The translations under genes and the position numbers were made by a program. The notes beneath the pieces are model-generated. The model ran no database searches and was not told the origin of the DNA. It was given only the letters and a program-made list of their open reading frames with translations. A stretch of 64,000 bases of DNA from Gracilaria domingensis (taxonomy: Eukaryota > Rhodophyta > Florideophyceae > Gracilariales > Gracilariaceae): NCBI GenBank assembly GCA_022539475.1, contig VCMS01000162.1, forward strand, positions 124,001-188,000, written 5' to 3'. Below, one piece after another: positions 1 through 10,399 of the stretch. Numbering within the stretch: the first letter of the stretch is position 1; each line of letters starts with the position of its first letter.

Positions 1-917
1 TACAGTACAAGTGCCCACAAACACACATGGCACCTTAACAACCACTCATATGCCTACACTTGTGTAATATGATAGCTTAAAAGGCTTGCACATTAAGTCT
101 CAAGTTTTATTTTCACTATGAATAGTATACATAGTTAATAATAAACATGCTTAATAACTGGTTAATCCTTGTCGAATACTTGGAATAGATCTCTTCTATG
201 TCGGGTTTTTGCTGGAAAAGATACATAGAAGAGCTCTTCAAGCAGATGGTGTCGAGTATTGACAGTAATATCAAAAAGAGCAGTACTGCTTCTGATCAAT
301 CTCTCTGTCTCTGAATTAGTTGTTTACAGAGAACGAGAGATAATTGAATTGCATTTGAGTCTACCTCACTGAATTAGATGGCAATGTACTTTTTTCAACA
401 GTACTTAGTGAGTTCCCTCTAACAAAAAACAATAAATGACACCATCAATGATTATCACTACATTATAATACTACCGCATCTAGAATATCTACAACTTCCA
501 GAGTTTGCTTCCGGGCAACCCTCAACCACAGGCACAAATGCCATTAGAATCGCCAAAACAGCTCTCATCCAGCCTAAATGCATACCGGGTGAAAGTGTGC
601 TTCTGTGAGAAGCCTAGAGTATTTTCGAATAGCCCGACAGAGTCTCGTCAGTCAAGGCGAGACAACTTAGAGCATAAATACTGCACTGTACGCAGTAGGC
701 TGCTTTCTTGAGACTGAAGTTTTACGCTTATAACTGTACGGTCAACAAAAATTGTATCGATTAGTCAGCTTGGGTTCTTCGTCGTCTTTAAATCTTCTAT
801 TAGAATCATCTGGGGTTTGAAGCTGAAAAACGGTATAAATTTGTTCTTTGTGATCCAAATAGAACTGCTGAACGCCTTCTTCAAACTCATGCAGTTAAGC
901 AAGTGAGCGATTTTACT
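1..917. other. Intergenic, nothing recognised
   Basis: AT-rich sequence left of the hAT-like terminus. The only open frames are short and have no recognisable motif. No RNA gene seen. Confidence 0.6.
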
Positions 918-2215
918 CAGGCCCGTATTTGTGACTAGATTTTCGAGCAAGTCCAAAAGTTCAAAGTCACTCAAAAAAATCCGTAGTCAGTCACATTTAG
1001 TCACATTTTCTTTGGTTCTTTCTCTAAGCGCGTTTACTTAGAAATTAAATTGCGCTGCTCTTAGTCGGAGATATATAAGTATATATATCCATTTGCTTCG
1101 GTTCTAACAAGGTATATTCGTTCTGAAGAAAATTATTATCAAACTTCAAGTTTTAGAAAAGTTTTTTAAAAAATGAGCAAAACATTGAAAAAACTGGACA
1201 AATCGCAGATGATGATTTATTGGATTGTACCGGAGCAAAACGCAAATGCGTACTGCACAGCACCACAAATTCAAATTATGGCTTACCTGGCAATCACAAT
1301 TTGTGGGTGGTCTCTTTGAGATTGTGATCTTGAAGATCTGTGGCTTTGAGCTCGAACAGCTATATTTAAGCTACCGTCCTCTCTCGTCGCTACTCAGCCA
1401 GCAACGGTCTCGTTCTATTCCGTACTCAACCTTTCCGCTTCTGCTTTTGTTCTTGATCTTGCAACCTTTCCGCTTCTGCTACCCACCTCCCACGCCAGCC
1501 GAGTTACTGTTTTACGGCTGGCGATTTCCCTTCAAAAGCCTAGCCCTGTCCAAGTATAATCTCATGCATCTCTTCTCCCCAACTGACACCAGAACTTTTT
1601 TTCTTGAATCTACTGCGTGTATAAAGACAAATTATTAAAAGCAGATTCTCAGCAGCAGAATTGCAATGTTCATTTATACTGCACAACCAATACCTTTTTC
1701 CTCCTGTGTGTCTTTTTCTCCCACTTCGGGTTTTTGACAGCAGAAGGTTTTAACGGTTGGAGAGGCAGTCTGAAATGCTACGACTTGTATTCTGTACCTC
1801 ATTAATTGAATCCCGATGAAGGCAATCGCAACAGCAGAACCATCTCACCAACGTGAGAATATGGGTGGGACCGGGACGAGCAACTGTCCCGACGGCAGCA
1901 AAAGCCTGAATTATTTGCCGTTGCCAAGACGAAAGGACACTTCCGCCACGAGCGCGGATGTTCCGAAACTGAGTAAGGTCACTACTCTGTTCTACTTGCA
2001 GCAACGACGCTCCAACTGTTCTGGCGAAGCGGACGAAAAGGAATAAAGCAAACTTAATCAAACAAAGGGATATCTTAACAAATTGATAACTATGTGTGGT
2101 GACGTTTGCGAAGGGGGTGTCCAAGGAATTCTCTGGGACACCCTCCCAAGAATTTTTCCAGCTCAGCGGAAGAAGAGATGAGGGCGACGGCAAGAAGCTG
2201 CGCCCTCATCCAACA

Positions 2216-2520
2216 CACCGAGCGCCGCGCAGCGTTGCGCGGCGCTTCAGGAAGGCGTCGCGCATCATCGCGCGCCACAGCCGCCGGGCGCCGCGCACCG
2301 CTGCGCGGCGCAGAATGAGGTACGCCACGCGCTGTCGCGCGGCGTAGAAGGAAATGCGCCGCGCGCTCCCGCGGGGCGTTGGGAAGCGCCGCGCAGAGCT
2401 GTGCGGCGCAGAATGAAGAGCGCCGCGCAGCGCTGCGCGGTGCGGAATGAAAAGTGCCGCGCGCTGTCGCGCGGCGGTGATGAAAGACGCCGCGCGTAGC
2501 GCGCGGCACAGAAGGAGAAG
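2216..2520. repeat. Array of GC-rich palindromes inside the 5' LTR
   Basis: Eight or nine imperfect palindromes of about 24 bp, such as the one at 2221-2246 (arms agcgccgcgca/tgcgcggcgct), repeat every 35-45 bp, separated by short spacers resembling agaatgaag. The arm core GCCGCGC/GCGCGGC recurs while loops vary. The same array stands at about 6703-7007 in the 3' LTR. All minus-strand frames stay open through it because of composition, which explains the alanine/arginine-rich reading frames there; I do not call them genes. Confidence 0.85.
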
Positions 2521-2629
2521 AGAGGTGGCGCCGCATATCGCCGCAAGCAGGGGAAGTTTATTGGAAAGGCAGAAGCATCGCGCAAGAAGCAGAGCCACGC
2601 GGCAGCCTCAACATTCAGCACAGGTTGAA

Positions 2630-3094
2630 TCAAGTCGCAACTGACTGGCTCGATGCCCCGTCTCCTGTTTTTTGTTTCTTGGCGACAGAGGCACTGGCGA
2701 CACTGACCGTGTCGCGCGCCGCTAGGCGCACCCTATCGACAACGGCAGCGCGGCGCGATGAGCGCCGCGCTAAGGCAGAGAGCGTAAGACCAAAGCCCAA
2801 ACCTCGCACAAACAAAGCCGGCAAAGCCCGGATACCTTTGTAAAGGTTGGCAGCCTCCCTCGCTTCGCCGGACAACAGGCGATACAAGACGAGCTCGAAG
2901 TCTGCAATTTCGGCCTCAATTCTCTCCTCGATATCAGTATCGGAGTCCGCTTCCGCCTCCTCCTTTGCAACGGCATCACTATCAACCTCTTCAGCTTCGC
3001 GCTCTATCACTGTTGAAGGCATATGGGGAACACCAGAATGGTCCGTATCATCATCAGTAACCATAGTCAGAACTTGCTTGGCCGACATGTTCAA
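2630..3094 (-). CDS. Antisense open frame within the LTR, 154 codons, unknown
   Basis: An open frame antisense to the retrotransposon lies entirely inside the 5' LTR; the same 154-codon translation is given by the 3' LTR copy at 7117-7581. The predicted protein has an acidic first half rich in Asp/Glu (about residues 12-65), a short hydrophobic middle (about residues 90-110) and an Arg/Lys/Ser-rich tail ending near KKQKTGDG. No family recognised. Its composition is less repetitive than the neighbouring hairpin-array frames, which favours a real or once-real product, but two copies from one recent insertion are not independent evidence. It could also be chance openness in GC-rich DNA. Confidence 0.35.
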   Translation of the reverse strand: MNMSAKQVLTMVTDDDTDHSGVPHMPSTVIEREAEEVDSDAVAKEEAEADSDTDIEERIEAEIADFELVLYRLLSGEAREAANLYKGIRALPALFVRGLGFGLTLSALARRSSRRAAVVDRVRLAARDTVSVASASVAKKQKTGDGASSQSVAT

Positions 3095-3434
3095 CGGAGA
3101 AAAGTAACTAAGATCGGGATCGTGAGGAACGGAAAACTAGTGGCAGAGCATCGGGTGGAAAGACATTTATCCTGGTTCGCGACAGTCGGCACAGGACTTT
3201 GATAGGGCATACCTGGGTAACTGGGGGACCAAGGGGACATTGACCAATATTCGAATAACATAATGCCGTCACAGGTACATACATCATAGCGTGTAATGGA
3301 GTCGGACAACACCCCGACATGGAAGACCGATCATGTACTCACTTTAGAGAAACGTCAAGGAAATAACTCCATTCTTTCTAGGTGTAGAATAGAAAGAACA
3401 CGCCACGTCAGACTATATCTCAAGTTCAGCTTTC

Positions 3435-3442
3435 TATATAAA
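3435..3442 (+). promoter_or_regulatory. TATA-like box of the LTR promoter
   Basis: TATATAAA about 560 bp upstream of the LTR end, followed by a pyrimidine-rich leader. It repeats at 7922-7929 in the other LTR. This would place retrotransposon transcription start near 3465; the start is inferred. Confidence 0.5.
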
Positions 3443-3982
3443 CCCCCGAGCTCGAGACCTCACCACTAACTCGGCTCGGGTAGACCACTCTCTCTCGACG
3501 ACCCTCCCCCTCAACCTTTGCAAACTGTTTCTTCCCCTTCTTCGTCGTCGACTTCCACCTCCTCTTTTTGGCACCCACCATTTCCCCTCAGCACGGTCTG
3601 TGCTTCCCTGCCACCAACCTTTCCTCCCTCTTTCCTCTTTACTGGCGGCTCGGTCTCCCGCCACCTTTCCTGAAGTTGCAGTGTGGCGCCCTCTGTTGGG
3701 CTCGTTCGCACATTGCGACCTTCTTTACTATTCGAACGCCCTCGTTCCCTTCACGAACTCGGGCCGTGTCTTGCATCACCGTGGTACCTTCCTGTTGTCG
3801 CTCCACCTGGCTGTGGGCTTTCGAGACACGTTGGTTACCGGGTGTGTTGCTCTGTTTCTGTTGTTCTGGGCTGTCCCTATCGCTGAGCTACACTATCGTC
3901 TTTCGCCGTTTAGGCTGGTACTCTCGAACAATCTTTGTTGCTCTCCTCGGGTTTGTCACCACCCGCGTCATTCCGCCCGAAA

Positions 3983-4801
3983 ATGGCGTCCACATGGTAC
4001 TCTCGAGGAGGGCCTGGCTCTCCTGATTCTGGTGTGATTTCCTTCGATGGTTCTGCCGTCGACGTAAGGAAGTTTCTGTTTTACTTTGAGAATGTCGCTA
4101 CTCCCAACGAAGAGGATAGTGTTCGAGCTATGAAGTTGCTCGGCTATCTGGAGGGTGAAGCGTTTGACTTTTACTATGACAATTATGCTGTTGATGGCTC
4201 TCTTTCGATTGAAGCAAAGGACTATCAGAATGTGAAGCTTGCTTTGATCGAACGTTTCGGTGCAATTGAGGAACCGGCGGAGAGAATTCGCCGGGCAGTT
4301 TCGGCGCGTTTAGATTATGTCGATCTGCTAGGGTCTCTGAAGAAGATGGACTCTTTCTTCGATCAGGCAGGTTTTAACTCGAAAGCTAAGTTCGGGTTAC
4401 TACGAAACGCTGTCATGGAGTTTGCAGATCTTGCGCAGTTTGTCATATTCCGTGGAGCAGATGACTATGAATCCTTGAAGGTCCTCGTTAAGGACTTTGT
4501 TGGCGGAAAGAAAGCTCTCGGGTCGTATGGTACCCTCAACGCTTTCCCACCGGCGAAGCATATTCTTCAACGTGCTAAGGAACCTGCTCGTCCAAGTCCG
4601 CTGGAGTCGAAAGTGGATCAGTTGGCTGACCAGATGGCACAGTTGCACCTCCTAGTGAAGAAGACTCAGAGCGCTGCGACTGCCACCGGACGTCAGGATA
4701 CGGAGAAGGTTTGTTCGTATTGTAGCCAACCTGGTCACTTCGCAGCACGATGTGAGCTTACCCGCATCGAGGCACACGATGTAGTGTTTGTGGCAAGTTA
4801 G
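3983..4801 (+). CDS. gag: gag of the young retrotransposon
   Basis: Retrotransposon Gag, the structural protein that packages element RNA. The first ATG that fits, at 3983, lies in the last 12 bp of the 5' LTR, so the start of translation spans the LTR/primer-binding-site junction; an upstream codon at 3935 would extend it into the LTR. The body has the helical, acidic/aromatic pattern of Ty3/gypsy capsids (for example FLFYFENVA and a following LLGYLEGEAFDFYYD segment). Near the C-terminus is a CCHC zinc knuckle, CSYCSQPGHFAARC, that binds nucleic acid. Length is about 272 residues from 3983. Treated as a fossil; it looks largely whole. Confidence 0.85.
   Translation: MASTWYSRGGPGSPDSGVISFDGSAVDVRKFLFYFENVATPNEEDSVRAMKLLGYLEGEAFDFYYDNYAVDGSLSIEAKDYQNVKLALIERFGAIEEPAERIRRAVSARLDYVDLLGSLKKMDSFFDQAGFNSKAKFGLLRNAVMEFADLAQFVIFRGADDYESLKVLVKDFVGGKKALGSYGTLNAFPPAKHILQRAKEPARPSPLESKVDQLADQMAQLHLLVKKTQSAATATGRQDTEKVCSYCSQPGHFAARCELTRIEAHDVVFVAS
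3995..4012 (+). other. Primer-binding site
   Basis: The 18 bases immediately after the 5' LTR begin TGG, complementary to the CCA end of a tRNA. The matching tRNA cannot be named without a tRNA set from the host. Confidence 0.65.
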
Positions 4802-4845
4802 GTCACTCTGCAGCTACATGCTGGAGAAGGAATAATGATGATACT

Positions 4846-6030
4846 GTGCGAAAAGTGTCATTCGAAGATGTGAAGTCTGAATCAGAAAGGGAGAAGTTGC
4901 TCAAAGAGAAACGAGCTTCTCAGAACACAGGCGAGAACCAAGTCTCAGTTGTGATTGCTGACCCTTCAGATGATGAAGATCCCGTTACAACCGCAAAAAG
5001 AGACGCGGAAGGGGAGCCTCTGCCCAAGCAACCACGAACTGGCCCTCTCTCAGGGATTTCACCCGTAATGTTCCCCGAATCCCATACCACCAGGACTCCC
5101 TCTCAGCAAGCCAAAAACCCTCCCAAGAAGTCGACAAGGACTAGGAAGGGCACTGGGAAGAAGTCTAAGGGGAAGTCCCGGAGAGTGAAGATCCAAGAAC
5201 ACGTTGGGAAATATAACATTTACGAAGAATTGGCGAGAGCCCCTTCTGGCATCACTTTTGGTCAACTAGTCCGCGGTGATGCGGACGAGGCCAAGAAAGA
5301 CATTCGGCGCATTCTTTCCGGAGGTTTTTCGTCAAGGCGTGTCAGTTACGCTCATACTCATTCACTCCCTCAGACTCTCAAAGTGGTGAATGTTACTGTC
5401 TATGGCACTAGTTCCCAGGCGCTGCTGGACTCTGGTGCTATCCTTAATCTTATGTCTATTGCGTTATGCAACCGGTTATCGTTGGAGATGAAACCGTCGA
5501 GTAGGAGGATTGTCGTTGCCGACGGAACCAAATCTTTAGTTCGCGGAAGCCTGCACGATGTTCCCCTCGAGTTTGGTTCTCTCCGCGTCCCGTTGGATTT
5601 CCTGGTCGTTGAGAAGCCTCCCTTCAATGTGATCGTTGGCTGTCCCGCTCTTGAGTCACTCCAAGCCTGCTTGGACCTCGGTACTCAGCAAGTCTCTATG
5701 CAATTTGACGGCGCATCTGTTGTTTTGCCTCTCGATTACCATCGCCCTAGTGTAGTGTTCGACGAAGAGAATGAACACACCGATAGTGAGGATTTCACTT
5801 CCCCTTCTTCGTCATTATACCGCTTGTGGGTCAGCAGTTTGTCTTTTACTACTATCACTTTGCGGTGGCTCGCTATGGACATCTTCCCCCGCAGAGAACT
5901 TACGGAGTGGAGGTGTCAAGCTTCCTGCAGCGGATTGAAGCTGGAGAGGCTTTCGAGATCGATCTGGCATGTGACCAAGATCGCGGTGACGTACCTCCTC
6001 CGCTCCAGATTGAAGAAACCACCCCAGTAA
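4846..6030 (+). CDS. Protease-bearing frame of the young retrotransposon
   Basis: Open frame of 394 codons. The first 170 residues are charged and low in complexity (Lys/Arg/Ser-rich linker). Residues about 175-300 form a retropepsin-like domain with the active-site signature ALLDSGAILNLMS and the downstream hydrophobic-Gly motif FNVIVGCPAL typical of gypsy proteases. No reverse transcriptase or integrase follows; the remaining sequence to the polypurine tract (6031-6579) shows only fragmentary coding-like stretches. A related but older protease fragment lies on the minus strand at 8883-9190. Confidence 0.75.
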   Translation: MRKVSFEDVKSESEREKLLKEKRASQNTGENQVSVVIADPSDDEDPVTTAKRDAEGEPLPKQPRTGPLSGISPVMFPESHTTRTPSQQAKNPPKKSTRTRKGTGKKSKGKSRRVKIQEHVGKYNIYEELARAPSGITFGQLVRGDADEAKKDIRRILSGGFSSRRVSYAHTHSLPQTLKVVNVTVYGTSSQALLDSGAILNLMSIALCNRLSLEMKPSSRRIVVADGTKSLVRGSLHDVPLEFGSLRVPLDFLVVEKPPFNVIVGCPALESLQACLDLGTQQVSMQFDGASVVLPLDYHRPSVVFDEENEHTDSEDFTSPSSSLYRLWVSSLSFTTITLRWLAMDIFPRRELTEWRCQASCSGLKLERLSRSIWHVTKIAVTYLLRSRLKKPPQ

Positions 6031-6581
6031 CGCCGGCTCTTCTTGCAATGCCGATAATTGTTGACTACGAAGTCTACAACCAGGACGTGAACTACTTGGA
6101 GATGGAAATCGGTGGGCGTACACTTGAGAACTGGCTCTCCCCACTAGAATGTGAGGACTGGGAGAAGCATTGTATTGTTTGGAATTGCTTTCATCTCTGC
6201 TTGAGTATTCATCTCGTATACGGTCAGTATTTTACACAGTATGCCCATGTGATGCTTGGCAGATTGGCTAGAAGGCTCCATCCGCAGATGAACTGACTAG
6301 GCGCTGATGCAACGATCTTCTTTATATATCACTATGTCATTGGAAAGTATGGACATCTACCAGCTGCTGCGACGCACGAAGAGCAGGTGGAAGACTACAT
6401 TCGTCGTATTGAAAATCATGAAGAGTTCCTTGTTGACTTTGAACCAGATCCTGAGTACACTGAACCTTCCTATCCTTTCAGATATAATACCGAGGAGGTT
6501 TCAAGGGACGGGCCTTTGCCACCTCGTTCATAACCGGGACTCTTGGTCGCCCAGGCGTAGCGACCGCTCAGAGGGGGAGTG

Positions 6582-8481
6582 TGTGGTGGCGTTTGCGGGG
6601 GGGGTGTCCAAGGAATTCTCTGGGACACCCCCCCAAGAATTTTTCCAGCTCAGCGGAAGAAGAGATGAGGGCGACGGCAAGAAGCTGCGCCCTCATCCAA
6701 CACACCGAGCGCCGCGCAGCGTTGCGCGGCGCTTCAGGAAGGCGTCGCGCATCATCGCGCGCCACAGCCGCCGGGCGCCGCGCACCGCTGCGCGGCGCAG
6801 AATGAGGTACGCCACGCGCTGTCGCGCGGCGTAGAAGGAAATGCGCCGCGCGCTCCCGCGGGGCGTTGGGAAGCGCCGCGCAGAGCTGTGCGGCGCAGAA
6901 TGAAGAGCGCCGCGCAGCGCTGCGCGGTGCGGAATGAAGAGTGCCGCGCGCTGTCGCGCGGCGTTGATGAAAGACGCCGCGCGTAGCGCGCGGCACAGAA
7001 GGAGAAGAGAGGTGGGACCGCATATCGCCGCAAGCAGGGGAAGTTTATTGGAAAGGCAGAAGCATCGCGCAAGAAGCAAAGCCACGCGGCAGCCTCAACA
7101 TTCAGCACAGGTTGAATCAAGTCGCAACTGACTGGCTCGATGCCCCGTCTCCTGTTTTCTGTTTCTTGGCGACAGAGGCGCTGGCGACACTGACCGTGTC
7201 GCGCGCCGCTAGGCGCACCCTATCGACAACGGCAGCGCGGCGCGATGAGCGCCGCGCTAAGGCAGAGAGCGTAAGACCAAAGCCCAAACCTCGCACAAAC
7301 AAAGCCGGCAAAGCCCGGATACCTTTGTAAAGGTTGGCAGCCTCCCTCGCTTCGCCGGACAACAGGCGATACAAGACGAGCTCGAAGTCTGCAATTTCGG
7401 CCTCAATTCTCTCCTCGATATCAGTATCGGAGTCCGCTTCCGCCTCCTCCTTTGCAACGGCATCACTATCAACCTCTTCAGCTTCGCGCTCTATCACTGT
7501 TGAAGGCATATGGGGAACACCAGAATGGTCCGTATCATCATCAGTAACCATAGTCAGAACTTGCTTGGCCGACATGTTCAACGGAGAAAAGTAACTAAGA
7601 TCGGGATCGTGAGGAACGGAAAACTAGTGGCAGAGCATCGGGTGGAAAGACATTTATCCTGGTTCGCGACAGTCGGCACAGGACTTTGATAGGGCATACC
7701 TGGGTAACTGGGGGACCAAGGGGACATTGACCAATATTCGAATAACATAATGCCGTCACAGGTACATACATCATAGCGTGTAATGGAGTCGGACAACACC
7801 CCGACATGGAAGACCGATCATGTACTCACTTTAGAGAAACGTCAAGGAAATAACTCCATTCTTTCTAGGTGTAGAATAGAAAGAACACGCCACGTCAGAC
7901 TATATCTCAAGTTCAGCTTTCTATATAAACCCCCGAGCTCGAGACCTCACCACTAACTCGGCTCGGGTAGACCACTCTCTCTCGACGACCCTCCCCCTCA
8001 ACCTTTGCAAACTGTTTCTTCCCCTTCTTCGTCGTCGACTTCCACCTCCTCTTTTTGGCACCCACCATTTCCCCTCAGCACGGTCTGTGCTTCCCTGCCA
8101 CCAACCTTTCCTCCCTCTTTCCTCTTTACTGGCGGCTCGGTCTCCCGCCACCTTTCCTGAAGTTGCAGTGTGGCGCCCTCTGTTGGGCTCGTTCGCACAT
8201 TGCGACCTTCTTTACTATTCGAACGCCCTCGTTCCCTTCACGAACTCGGGCCGTGTCTTGCATCACCGTGGTACCTTCCTGTTGTCGCTCCACCTGGCTG
8301 TGGGCTTTCGAGACACGTTGGTTACCGGGTGTGTTGCTCTGTTTCTGTTGTTCTGGGCTGTCCCTATCGCTGAGCTACACTATCGTCTTTCGCCGTTTAG
8401 GCTGGTACTCTCGAACAATCTTTGTTGCTCTCCTCGGGTTTGTCACCACCCGCGTCATTCCGCCCAAAAATGGCGTCCACA
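6582..8481 (+). repeat. 3' LTR of the young retrotransposon
   Basis: Second copy of the LTR, directly after the polypurine tract and directly before the right CTATG duplication. It repeats the hairpin array (about 6703-7007), the antisense frame (7117-7581) and the TATA-like box (7922-7929) of the 5' LTR. Confidence 0.95.
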
Positions 8482-8882
8482 CTATGTTTACTATTTATAG
8501 TCAAAAATAAACGTAGAACTTAATTTAAAAACCATCTAGGCTACTATATTAAACACGTGTAGGACAATTACTGGTTATGACCTGACACGTATGTTAGTGG
8601 CCACGTGTACTGTAAATGACGAAATTCGATTAGAATTTAATTGCATTTGCTAGTCAGTCAGTCACTAGTCATCTATTTCTCTATCAAGTCAGTCACTCAC
8701 AAATACGGGCCTGGTCTTACTGCTCAAAACCGACACTACGATTATTATGTGGTTACGTCGAATGCTCTCCGGGTGGTTGCACGGCTGTTTGTTCTTCATT
8801 TATAGTGATCTAAGCAAATATCGAGGTATATTCTTTGCCATTAGAGAGAGTAATGAACTCTTAAGCGTTTTCTCACTCGTTG

Positions 8883-9190
8883 TCAGAAAGAAATGCTTCT
8901 GAGGCAGACGAAAGTCTCACTGTCAGTTTGATCGACCCCGTTCCAAACTTCCACCTCAAGGCGATAGTAATTAAGAGGCAATACAGTTGACGCCTCATCA
9001 AATCGCATTGATACGTGCTGCAATTCTAATTCCAGGCCAGTTTGAAGGTAATCAAAAGAAAGACAGCCTATAATCACATTTAACGGAGGTTTTGCAACGA
9101 CCAAGAAATCTAATGACACGCAGAGAGAACCAAACTCGAAGAAAACATCCTCCAGACTTCGACTCCAATGCGTCGACCAATGAGTGAACG
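8883..9190 (-). mobile_element. Retropepsin-region fossil of a relative of the young element
   Basis: The translation holds SLDFLVVAKPPLNVIIGC, closely similar to the protease tail of the 2095-8481 element (PLDFLVVEKPPFNVIVGC). The following residues also correspond, through a QHVSMRFDEAS-like segment. Only a fragment remains, in the opposite orientation to the young element and clearly older. Flanking minus-strand sequence up to about 9530 may belong to the same dead copy. Confidence 0.7.
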
Positions 9191-9599
9191 TAAGATAATA
9201 TCTATTATGTTTGCATGTACGCTTTGTTCAGATTGTCTATTGCAAACTATGGAGCGGAGGCCAGCGCAGCGATGTAGCGCAAAGCAGTTCGTTACGTTTC
9301 TGGAGCAGTAAAAACACCCCCGGCGATATACTGCATGACGAAGTAAGCAGTGTCAGAGCTGAGGTGCACATCATGCAATCCAACTCCAGCTGGACTCAGC
9401 AAAGCTTTTCTTCCATGCTTCAGTTTCTCGCATGAGTAGTAGACGCCCTTTTTATCCCCAAACGGGCAGCTTCTCCAACGCCTAGTAGATGACAGCCAAG
9501 AGATATGTCCTGGATTCACGCGCAAGCCACTCAATTAAGCATGTGTATCTCTCGTGAATCACTCCAATCTCGTTGGCATCAAATGTATATTCAAAATAG

Positions 9600-10330
9600 A
9601 GAGAGAGACGAAGAAAATCCAGCATGATGCTGGTGTGACCGTACATGGTGTTCCGTAGCCACGGTAAGGGACGGCCAGCACGGCTGACAACAAATATTTC
9701 ATGTTGTGTCAATACCACAGTAAAAGAAAGCAATGTTGAAGATGTCGATAGTGCTCTCGACATCTTCAAAGTCGCGAATGTCTGGCAACATCGAACTAAA
9801 GTCTGCGGATACCCTCCTAATTTCTCTTTAAATTTCAAAGCTGCCAGCGTGCTCCGATGCCAAACGCAAATGTAAACTGGAGTACCGTAGAGTGTTTTTC
9901 ACTCGATTTTCATAACAGCAAGAGTTGATCAGACCAAGGAAAAATATATAGCGCCAAAAGCGATATATATCGCTTTTTGGTGTGCCATATTTAGCGCCTT
10001 ACATAACTCATTTAAAAACGAAACACGTACTTCACTCTAAATCAGCATTTTGCGTCGGAGTACTTTAGTTTTCTCAAACATAAATTAAAAACAATAACAC
10101 TAGAAGTAGACCAAAATTTGTTGTTGCGGAAAATTCCTGATCTGAAAGATGTACATAGCGCTATCGACATCTTCAACCTCGCGTCCCTTGATCGTGTTAC
10201 TGACACAAAATAAATCATTTATTGTAAGACATCAATGCTGCCCTTTACAGTGGTTACGAAACATCTCCACGGTCACATCAGCATCATGCTGAATTCTCCG
10301 CGTCTTCCAGCTAAAGTTAGAGAAATATTT
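9600..10330. repeat. Inverted pair of related segments
   Basis: Minus-strand sequence at about 9610-9790 and plus-strand sequence at about 10140-10310 are related. Both contain a gacatcttcaa segment next to a gcgctatcgac-type stretch, and, in the same order, a ggtcacancagcatcatgctg block. The copies are diverged and face each other across about 350 bp. In the spacer is an exact palindrome (aaaagcgatatatatcgctttt, about 9957-9978 region). Product unknown; they may be pieces of the same repeat inserted in opposite directions. Confidence 0.6.
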
Positions 10331-10399
10331 TAGAACATCTTACCTGTGTCACGCAGATACCCTGATAATGTACTGTACATTTTTTTGAGTATCCAGTTA

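Larger units (their letters stand above)
2095..3994 (+). repeat. 5' LTR of the young retrotransposon
   Basis: Matches 6582-8481 at a constant offset of 4,487 bp over its whole length. Begins TGTGGTG and ends TCCACA. Contains a GC-rich hairpin array (2216-2520), an antisense open frame (2630-3094) and a TATA-like box (3435-3442). At 1.9 kb it is long for so short an element. Confidence 0.95.
2095..8481 (+). mobile_element. Young non-autonomous LTR retrotransposon (gag and protease only)
   Basis: A 6,387-bp element with two 1,900-bp LTRs that start TG and end CA, flanked by a perfect CTATG duplication (2090-2094 and 8482-8486). A primer-binding site beginning TGG follows the 5' LTR at 3995 and a polypurine tract (agagggggag, ending 6579) lies next to the 3' LTR. 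The internal 2.6 kb carries gag and a retropepsin region; reverse transcriptase, RNase H and integrase are absent, so mobilisation must have come from a relative. The LTRs differ at only about ten positions by eye (over 99% identity) with no net length change, so the insertion is recent. The coding region is divided among several frames with roughly two to three interruptions. It resembles the gag-bearing non-autonomous (TR-GAG) class known in plants. Confidence 0.9.
918..8713. mobile_element. hAT-like DNA element, non-autonomous, split by an LTR element
   Basis: The left end reads CAGGCCCGTATTTGTGA from 918 and the right end is its exact reverse complement ending at 8713, a 17-bp terminal inverted repeat of the CAGGG-type used by hAT transposons. 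Copies of GTCAGTCAC/GTGACTGAC lie just inside both ends (about 990-1006 and 8652-8694). The flanking 8 bases, attttact on the left and gtcttact on the right, agree at 6 of 8 positions, compatible with an aged 8-bp hAT target duplication. No transposase frame is visible in the roughly 1.4 kb left after subtracting the nested LTR element, so it is probably non-autonomous. Family assignment rests on termini only. A related terminus without a visible partner begins at 49700. Confidence 0.55.

Noticed and set aside
2216-2520. CRISPR-like repeat/spacer array
   Set aside because: Repeats are palindromic and imperfect, spacers are short and similar to one another, it lies inside an LTR and the genome is eukaryotic.
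2090-2633. Several overlapping Ala/Arg-rich minus frames as genes
   Set aside because: Three frames are open at once through a GC-rich hairpin array; openness is explained by composition.
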